Origin: Paracoccaceae bacterium
GTDB lineage: Bacteria; Pseudomonadota; Alphaproteobacteria; Rhodobacterales; Rhodobacteraceae
Assembly (NCBI GenBank): GCA_007134805.1
Contig: SLKB01000335.1
Location: 1 to 10,237 of the forward strand
Direction: 5' to 3'
Length of the DNA: 10,237 nucleotides
The position numbers and the translations under genes are program-made. Shown here piece after piece: positions 5,219 through 10,237 of the stretch. Below the pieces are notes generated by a model. That model was not told where the DNA came from, did no database searches, and saw only the letters and a program-made list of their open reading frames with translations. Within the stretch, counting starts at the first letter, position 1; each line of letters starts with the position of its first letter.

Positions 5219-7414
5219 GTGACCCTGCTGAGCGACCCGCCGCGCGCGCGCCCCTCTGCCTGCCCGGCCTGTGACGCGGCGCCTGCCGCACAGGCGCGGG
5301 CCGAGGCTGCGGTGCCGCGCGCGCGGCTTCTGCTGTCAGTGCCCGAGGTGCATTGCGCGGGCTGCATTTCCACGATCGAGCGTGATCTGGCCAAGATGGC
5401 GGGCGTGCGCTCGGCGCGGTTGAACCTGACGCTGAAGCGGCTGAGCGTCGATGCCGAGGCGAGCGTGACCCGCGACGCGGTGATCGACCGGCTGGAGCGG
5501 CTGGGATATGAGGCGCATGAGCTGGATCCCGGCGCGCTGTCGATGACCGAGACCGACCGGCAGGGGCGCGAGCTGTTGATGCGGCTTGGTGTCGCGGGCT
5601 TCGCGATGATGAACATCATGCTTCTGTCGGTCGCGGTCTGGGCGGGCGCCGAGGGGGTGACACGCGACATGTTCCACCTGATCTCGGCCGTGATCGCGAT
5701 CCCCACGATCGCGTTTTCGGGCCAGCCCTTCTTTCGCTCGGCGATGAAATCGCTGCGCGCGGGGCGGATGGGGATGGATGTGCCGATCTCGCTCGCGATC
5801 CTGCTGGCCGTGGCGATTTCGCTTTTCGAGACCTTCCAGTCCGGTGCGCATGCCTATTTCGAGGCCGCGGTGATGCTGACCTTCTTCCTGCTGGGCGGCC
5901 GCTATCTGGATTTCCGCACGCGCGCGATGGCGCGCTCGGCCGCGCAGGAACTGGCAGCCCTCGAAGTGCCGCGCGCGCTGCGGCTCGATGCCGGGGGCCA
6001 GGCGCATGAGGTGGCCATCGCCGATCTCGCCCCGGGCGATCTGGTGCTGGTGCGCCCCGGCGGGCGGATGCCGGTCGATGGGGTGGTCGTCGAGGGCCGC
6101 TCGGAGCTGGACCGCGCGCTTCTGACGGGCGAGACGCTGCCCGTCGTCGCCCAGCCCGGCGCACAGGTCAGCACTGGCGAGGTCAACCTGACCGGGCCCT
6201 TGAAGGTGCGGGTGAGTGCCGCGGGCAAGGACAGCTCGCTGCACCGCATGGCCGATCTGGTGGCCACGGCGGAATCGGCGCGCACCCGCTACACCACGCT
6301 CGCCGACTCGGCCGCGCGCGCCTATGCGCCGACGATTCCGATCCTGTCGCTGGGCGCGTTCTTTGCCTGGCTCTGGATCTCTGGCGGGGATCTGCGGCTG
6401 TCGGTCAATATCGCGATTGCGACGCTGATCATCACCTGCCCCTGTGCCCTGGGGCTGGCCGTGCCGGCGGTGGTGACGGCGGCCTCTGGAAAGCTGTTCC
6501 GCAAGGGGCTGCTCATCAAGGATGGCACCGCGCTCGAGCGGCTGGCCGAGGTGGACACGGTCGTCTTCGACAAGACCGGCACGCTGACCATGGGCACGCC
6601 CGTGCCCGATAATCTCGATGCGCACCCCGAGGATGCCCTGCGCGTGGCACTCGGGCTTGCGGAAGGGTCGAGCCACCCGCTTGCGCGCGCGCTTGCCGGC
6701 GCCTGCCGCGCCCGCGGGCTGGAGCCCGCCGTGATCACGGATCTGCGCGAGGCGCCGGGCTACGGTGTGCAGGGCGACTGGCAGGGCATGCCCGTCAAGC
6801 TCGGCCGCGCGGGTTGGGTGGGGGCCACGCATGCGGCAACGACCGGCGCCTATCTGAGCCTTGGGGATGCGACGCACAGTTTCACCTTCACCGACGCGCT
6901 GCGCCCCGGCGCTGCGGATCTGGTGGCGGGATTGCACGCACAGGGCAAGCATGTCTGGCTGATCTCGGGCGATGTGGTGCCAGCGGTCGCGGCGATGGCG
7001 CGCAGCCTTGGAATCACGCAATGGCACGCCAATGCGCTGCCGCAGGACAAGGCCGAGCGGATCGCAGCCCTGCAGCGCGACGGCCACAAGGTGCTGATGG
7101 TGGGCGACGGGCTGAATGACACGGTCGCGCTGACGGCCGCGCATGTGTCGATCTCGCCGGCCTCGGCGCTCGATGCGGCGCGCGCCGCGTCGGACATGGT
7201 GCTTCTGGGCCGCGATATCGGCCCGATCGCGGATGCGATCCGCATTGCCCGCCTGTCGACCCGCCGCATCCGCGAGAATTTCTGGCAATCGGGGCTTTAT
7301 AACATCGTCTTCGTGCCGATTGCGCTGTTCGGTTTTGCGACCCCGCTCTGGGCGGCGTTGATCATGTCGGTCTCTTCGGTCACAGTGTCGCTGAACGCGA
7401 TGCGGTTGAAGTAA
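5219..7414 (+). CDS. ccoI: Copper-translocating P1B-type ATPase for oxidase assembly
   Basis: CcoI pumps copper across the cytoplasmic membrane to supply the CcoN copper centre. The 731 residues begin with a possible extra CPAC metal site (15-18), then a heavy-metal-associated domain with HCAGC (C46, C49). Membrane helices surround the ion motif CPC (407-409). The actuator TGET is at 303-306, the phosphorylation motif DKTGT at 451-455 (Asp451), the nucleotide-binding HP at 486-487, and the hinge GDGLND at 629-634. All key residues are intact. The start is GTG 5219: GAAGGG (5207-5212) is 6 bp upstream, and the frame before it reads through the hairpin spacer without family similarity, although it stays open back to 5015. 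The real length agrees with family members. It is separated from ccoH by an unusual spacer and followed 11 bp later by ccoS. Confidence 0.95.
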   Translation: MTLLSDPPRARPSACPACDAAPAAQARAEAAVPRARLLLSVPEVHCAGCISTIERDLAKMAGVRSARLNLTLKRLSVDAEASVTRDAVIDRLERLGYEAHELDPGALSMTETDRQGRELLMRLGVAGFAMMNIMLLSVAVWAGAEGVTRDMFHLISAVIAIPTIAFSGQPFFRSAMKSLRAGRMGMDVPISLAILLAVAISLFETFQSGAHAYFEAAVMLTFFLLGGRYLDFRTRAMARSAAQELAALEVPRALRLDAGGQAHEVAIADLAPGDLVLVRPGGRMPVDGVVVEGRSELDRALLTGETLPVVAQPGAQVSTGEVNLTGPLKVRVSAAGKDSSLHRMADLVATAESARTRYTTLADSAARAYAPTIPILSLGAFFAWLWISGGDLRLSVNIAIATLIITCPCALGLAVPAVVTAASGKLFRKGLLIKDGTALERLAEVDTVVFDKTGTLTMGTPVPDNLDAHPEDALRVALGLAEGSSHPLARALAGACRARGLEPAVITDLREAPGYGVQGDWQGMPVKLGRAGWVGATHAATTGAYLSLGDATHSFTFTDALRPGAADLVAGLHAQGKHVWLISGDVVPAVAAMARSLGITQWHANALPQDKAERIAALQRDGHKVLMVGDGLNDTVALTAAHVSISPASALDAARAASDMVLLGRDIGPIADAIRIARLSTRRIRENFWQSGLYNIVFVPIALFGFATPLWAALIMSVSSVTVSLNAMRLK

Positions 7415-7425
7415 GGGAGGGCGCG

Positions 7426-7605
7426 ATGGAAGTTCTGGCAATCCTGATCCCGGTGTCGCTGTTTCTGGGGCTGATGGGGCTTGCGGCCTTTATCTGGACA
7501 TTGCGCAAGGGCATGTATGACGACCCCGAAGGCGACAGCCGCCGGATCCTTGACCCGCAATATGACGACAAGCCCAAGCCCCTGCGCGACGAGGACGCGC
7601 GCTAG
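7426..7605 (+). CDS. ccoS: cbb3 oxidase maturation protein CcoS
   Basis: A 59-residue protein, easily missed because it is short. One N-terminal membrane helix (about 3-25, VLAILIPVSLFLGLMGLAAFIWTL) is followed by the CcoS-typical KGMYDDPEGDSRRILDPQYDDKP. CcoS is needed for a functional cbb3 oxidase with its haem b and copper cofactors; the exact biochemical step is not established. ATG 7426 has GGGAGGG (7415-7421) 4 bp upstream, overlapping the end of ccoI by spacing, which points to cotranscription. It is the last gene of the assembly operon ccoGHIS. Confidence 0.95.
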   Translation: MEVLAILIPVSLFLGLMGLAAFIWTLRKGMYDDPEGDSRRILDPQYDDKPKPLRDEDAR

Positions 7606-7816
7606 GGGCTTGACTTCCAAGGGCGCGACCGTCATGTGCGGGGTAGCCGCAATGTGCCGCGTGAGCATGTTCGATCTTGCGGCAAGGGCATGATGCCCGC
7701 CACAAGCTTCCCGACATCACGCGTGGGGGGCGGCGCATGAAAACTGCGCCCCCAAACCCGCCCCGGCATGGCCTGGGCCATTGCGCCTGCGTGAGCAGGC
7801 CGTGAGAGGACTTATT
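7606..7816. other. Intergenic region with hairpins between ccoS and the helicase gene
   Basis: I see no convincing gene in these 211 bp. A small perfect hairpin GGGCA-TGA-TGCCC lies at 7686-7698. A longer interrupted one lies at 7727-7753 (GGGG, CG bulge, GCGCA, loop TGAAAAC, TGCGC, CCCC), with no T-run. They may end ccoGHIS transcription or be REP-like. The GAAAACTGC part (7739-7747) followed by a C-run also occurs in the ccoH-ccoI spacer (4941-4957). A minus-strand frame of 49 residues (7632-7781) has no ribosome-binding site. No clear promoter for the helicase gene is visible. Confidence 0.4.
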
Positions 7817-9139
7817 TTGACTGATTTTTCGATGTTCGGGCTGCGTCCGGTGCTGATGAGCGGGCTTGAAGCCCAGGGCCTTGGCACCCCCACCCCGATT
7901 CAGGCCCGCGCGATCCCGATGATCATGCAGGGCCGCGACATTCTGGGTCTCGCGCAGACCGGGACGGGCAAGACGCTCGCTTTCGGGCTGCCGGTGATGC
8001 ATGCGCTGCTGAGCGCTGATCGCCCCGCCCCCAAATCGGCAAGCGCGCTGATCCTTGCGCCCACGCGCGAGCTGGTCAACCAGATCGCCGTGACGCTTGA
8101 CGAGTTCGCCCGCAAGACGCCCCTCAAGGTGCAGCGGGTCGTCGGCGGCGCAGGGCTGCGCCCGCAGATCCAGAAACTCGCCCGCGGGACCGATATTCTG
8201 GTCGCCACCCCGGGCCGTCTGCTGGACCTTCTGGAGCGCGGCGCACTGAGCCTGTCGCAGACCCGGATCCTGGTGCTGGACGAGGCCGACCAGATGCTCG
8301 ATCTGGGCTTCATCCATGCGCTGCGCAAGATCGCGACGCTGCTGCCGCGCGAGCGTCAGACGCTGATGTTCTCGGCCACCATGGCGAAGCAGATGAACGA
8401 GATCGCGCAAGCCTATCTCGACCGTCCCGAGCGGATCCAGGTTTCCACCTCGGGCCGGCCCGCCGACAAGATCGACCAGTCGGTGCATTTCGTGAGCCAG
8501 GGCGACAAGGCGCGCCTGCTCGAAGGCTATCTCAAGGAGCACCCCGAGGATCTGGCGCTCGTCTTCTCGCGCACCAAGCATGGCGCAGAGAAGCTGATGA
8601 AACTGCTCAATGACTGGGGCATCGCGGCCGGGTCGATCCATGGCAACAAGAGCCAGGGTCAGCGCGAGCGCACGCTCGCCGCTTTCCGCGACGGGCGCGT
8701 CAAGGTGCTGGTCGCGACCGATGTTGCCGCGCGCGGGATCGACATTCCCGACATGCGCCATGTCTACAATTTCGACCTGCCGGAAGTGCCCGAGAACTAT
8801 GTCCACCGGATCGGGCGGACAGCGCGCGCAGGCGCTTCCGGGCGCGCGCTGGCCTTCTGCGCGCCGGCCGAGATGGAGGATCTGCGCGCGATCGAGAAGC
8901 TGATGAATATCGACCTCACCGTGGCGGGCGGCAGCCCCTGGGCGCGCGATCTTGCGGGCCCTGCGCGCGCAGCGGCACGCAAGCGCGGACCAGGAGGGGG
9001 CCGCTCCGGACCCCGGCCTGCCCGCGCAGCCGCGCCGCAGGATGGCGCGCGCAGCAAGCCGCGCCACAAGCAGGGCGGGGCTGGCCGCAAGTCAGGGCCA
9101 GGCAAGGGCCACTCTGACCGATCGCGCCAACTGGCCTGA
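7817..9139 (+). CDS. DEAD-box ATP-dependent RNA helicase, RhlE-like
   Basis: An RNA-unwinding ATPase acting in ribosome assembly, RNA decay or cold adaptation in this family; the exact role here is unknown. The 440 residues carry all canonical motifs: Q motif (F7 and TPTPIQ 25-29), Walker A AQTGTGKT (46-53), PTREL (82-86), TPGR (131-134), DEAD (155-158), SAT (186-188), ARGID (305-309) and HRIGRTARAG (330-339). After about residue 380 comes a basic low-complexity tail rich in Arg, Lys, Gly and Pro, typical of RhlE-type RNA-binding extensions. The start is taken as TTG 7817: AGAGGA (7805-7810) is 6 bp upstream. ATG 7832 is the alternative and would remove five residues. A start at 7781 lacks a ribosome site. 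No functional link with the oxidase genes is apparent. Confidence 0.94.
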   Translation: MTDFSMFGLRPVLMSGLEAQGLGTPTPIQARAIPMIMQGRDILGLAQTGTGKTLAFGLPVMHALLSADRPAPKSASALILAPTRELVNQIAVTLDEFARKTPLKVQRVVGGAGLRPQIQKLARGTDILVATPGRLLDLLERGALSLSQTRILVLDEADQMLDLGFIHALRKIATLLPRERQTLMFSATMAKQMNEIAQAYLDRPERIQVSTSGRPADKIDQSVHFVSQGDKARLLEGYLKEHPEDLALVFSRTKHGAEKLMKLLNDWGIAAGSIHGNKSQGQRERTLAAFRDGRVKVLVATDVAARGIDIPDMRHVYNFDLPEVPENYVHRIGRTARAGASGRALAFCAPAEMEDLRAIEKLMNIDLTVAGGSPWARDLAGPARAAARKRGPGGGRSGPRPARAAAPQDGARSKPRHKQGGAGRKSGPGKGHSDRSRQLA

Positions 9140-9158
9140 CGCCCCCCCACCACACGAC

Positions 9159-9191
9159 GCCGGGCAGAGGCTTTTCGCGCCGCTGCCCGGC
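9159..9191 (+). terminator. Hairpin between helicase gene and galM
   Basis: A perfect 9-bp stem, GCCGGGCAG (9159-9167) with CTGCCCGGC (9183-9191), around a 15-nt loop, 19 bp after the helicase stop. There is no T-run after it, so termination is only probable. It suggests that galM is transcribed separately or at lower level. Confidence 0.45.
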
Positions 9192-9230
9192 TGCTAGGCT
9201 CGCGCGCAGATCAGCGGCGGCGGGGCAGCG

Positions 9231-10232
9231 ATGCGCAAGGCAGAGATTTTTGGCGAGACCAAATCGGGCGCGCCGGTGCACCGGCTCGCCTTGCGCGGCG
9301 GCGGGTTGCGGCTGAGCCTTCTGACGCTCGGCGCCATCGTGCAGGATCTGCGCCATGACGCGCTGCCCTTTCCGCTGGTGCTCGGCGCCGAGACGCTCGC
9401 GCCCTATCTGGGGCCGATGCAGTATTTCGGCGCGATCGTGGGCCGCTTCGCCAACCGGATCGCGCGAGGACAGTTCACGCTCGATGGCGCCAGCTTCCAG
9501 ACCGCGCTGAACTTCCGGGACCGCCACACGCTCCATGGTGGGCCGGAGGGCAGTTCGGCGCAGATCTGGCAGGTTGATGCGCATGAACCCGACCGCGCGC
9601 GGCTCAGCCTCGAGATGGCCGACGGCGCGATGGGCTTTCCGGGCCATCTGCGTGTCACCTGCGATATCGCGCTTCCTGGCGACGGGGTGCTCGCCTTCGA
9701 TCTGCACGCAACCGCCGATCGCGCGACGCCCTGCAGCTTTGCCCATCACGGCTTCTTCACGCTCGATGACGCGGGCGATCTGGCGCATCACCGGCTGCAT
9801 GTGGCGGCCGAGCATGTGCTCGCGGTCGATGACGATCTGATCCCGACGGGCGCGCTGGCCTCGGTCGCGGGCACGGGCCTGGATTTTCGCCAGGCGCGCG
9901 GGGTCATTGACGCTCCCATCGACCATAATTTCTGCCTCGCCACCGCGCCCTGGACGCCGCTGCGCCCTGTCGCGCGGCTGGAGAGTCGCCTGAGCGGTGC
10001 GTCCATGGAGCTTGCAACCACGCAGCCCGGCCTGCAGGTCTACAATGCGGCCTATATCCCGACAGAGGGCTATCCGGGCCTGGGCGGGCGGCGCTATGGC
10101 GCGTTTGCCGGGCTCGCGCTCGAGGCGCAGGCCTGGCCCGATGCGCCCAATCACGCGCAGTTTCCCGATGCGATCCTGCGCCCCGGCGCGGCGTGGGAAC
10201 ATCGCAGCACCTACCGGATCACACCGCGCTGA
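9231..10232 (+). CDS. galM: Aldose 1-epimerase (mutarotase) family protein
   Basis: Interconverts the alpha and beta anomers of an aldose such as galactose or glucose in the cytoplasm; the sugar used here cannot be told. The 333 residues match the galactose mutarotase fold: GAIVGRFANRIARGQFTLDG (67-86), LHGG with His102, the catalytic-His region AHHGFFTLDD (likely His173, where the family usually has NHSYFNL), DHNF (231-234), and the C-terminal LALEAQAWPDAPNHAQFPDAILRPG (296-319) with the likely catalytic Glu298. All expected catalytic residues are present. The start is ATG 9231; the upstream GGCGGGGCAGCG is a weak ribosome site, but no better one is seen. No sugar transport or catabolic genes are in the window, so the pathway is open. 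The symbol reflects family, not proven substrate. Confidence 0.9.
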   Translation: MRKAEIFGETKSGAPVHRLALRGGGLRLSLLTLGAIVQDLRHDALPFPLVLGAETLAPYLGPMQYFGAIVGRFANRIARGQFTLDGASFQTALNFRDRHTLHGGPEGSSAQIWQVDAHEPDRARLSLEMADGAMGFPGHLRVTCDIALPGDGVLAFDLHATADRATPCSFAHHGFFTLDDAGDLAHHRLHVAAEHVLAVDDDLIPTGALASVAGTGLDFRQARGVIDAPIDHNFCLATAPWTPLRPVARLESRLSGASMELATTQPGLQVYNAAYIPTEGYPGLGGRRYGAFAGLALEAQAWPDAPNHAQFPDAILRPGAAWEHRSTYRITPR

Positions 10233-10237
10233 GCGCA

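Noticed and set aside
7632..7781. Minus-strand ORF of 49 residues between ccoS and the helicase
   Set aside because: No ribosome-binding site; it reads across hairpins and its composition is not gene-like. Kept only as a note.
1..10237. CRISPR arrays, tRNA or rRNA genes, phage or toxin-antitoxin genes
   Set aside because: No regularly spaced repeats, RNA gene signatures or such protein families were seen.

Overview
The window is GC-rich, with strong G/C bias at third codon positions. Its gene content fits an alphaproteobacterium of the Rhodobacterales/Rhodobacteraceae type: a cbb3 oxidase locus, FNR-type boxes of the FnrL kind, and GTG/TTG starts. The genus cannot be fixed from the sequence alone.

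Layout. (1) Positions 1-1437 hold the 3' end of the cbb3-type cytochrome c oxidase structural operon: the end of ccoO, then ccoQ and ccoP, packed tightly and closed by a hairpin terminator at 1463-1491. (2) Positions 1516-2679 hold a divergent pair: a short minus-strand ORF of 52 residues with no recognised family, and a LysR-type regulator of the GcvA-like kind. They share a 96-bp AT-richer spacer with an inverted repeat. This pair separates the oxidase genes from their assembly genes, which in relatives often follow ccoP directly. (3) Positions 2680-2951 form a regulatory stretch with two good FNR-type boxes (2676-2689, overlapping the lysR stop codon, and 2879-2892) and a 12-bp inverted-repeat hairpin between them. 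(4) Positions 2952-7605 hold the maturation genes ccoG, ccoH, ccoI and ccoS. ccoG and ccoH overlap by ATGA. ccoH and ccoI are separated by an unusual spacer of about 350 bp that begins with a duplicated ccoH 3' end and contains several hairpins. ccoS, only 59 residues, follows ccoI closely. (5) Positions 7817-9139 encode a RhlE-like DEAD-box RNA helicase, and 9231-10232 an aldose 1-epimerase, both probably outside the oxidase system.

How the genes work together. CcoO and CcoP are the membrane-anchored c-type cytochromes that pass electrons to CcoN, which lies outside the window; CcoQ is a small stabilising subunit. CcoI is a P1B copper ATPase that supplies copper for the CcoN haem-copper centre. 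CcoG is a membrane iron-sulfur protein linked to copper reduction. CcoH and CcoS help assembly and cofactor insertion. The FNR-type boxes indicate that the maturation genes are switched on at low oxygen, when the high-affinity oxidase is needed.

Most of the window is ordinary respiratory biology. The parts worth a second look are all in or beside the spacers: the lysR/52-residue-ORF insertion, the upstream FNR box paired with a hairpin (possible short low-oxygen RNA), the duplicated end of ccoH, and the hairpin-rich spacer before ccoI.
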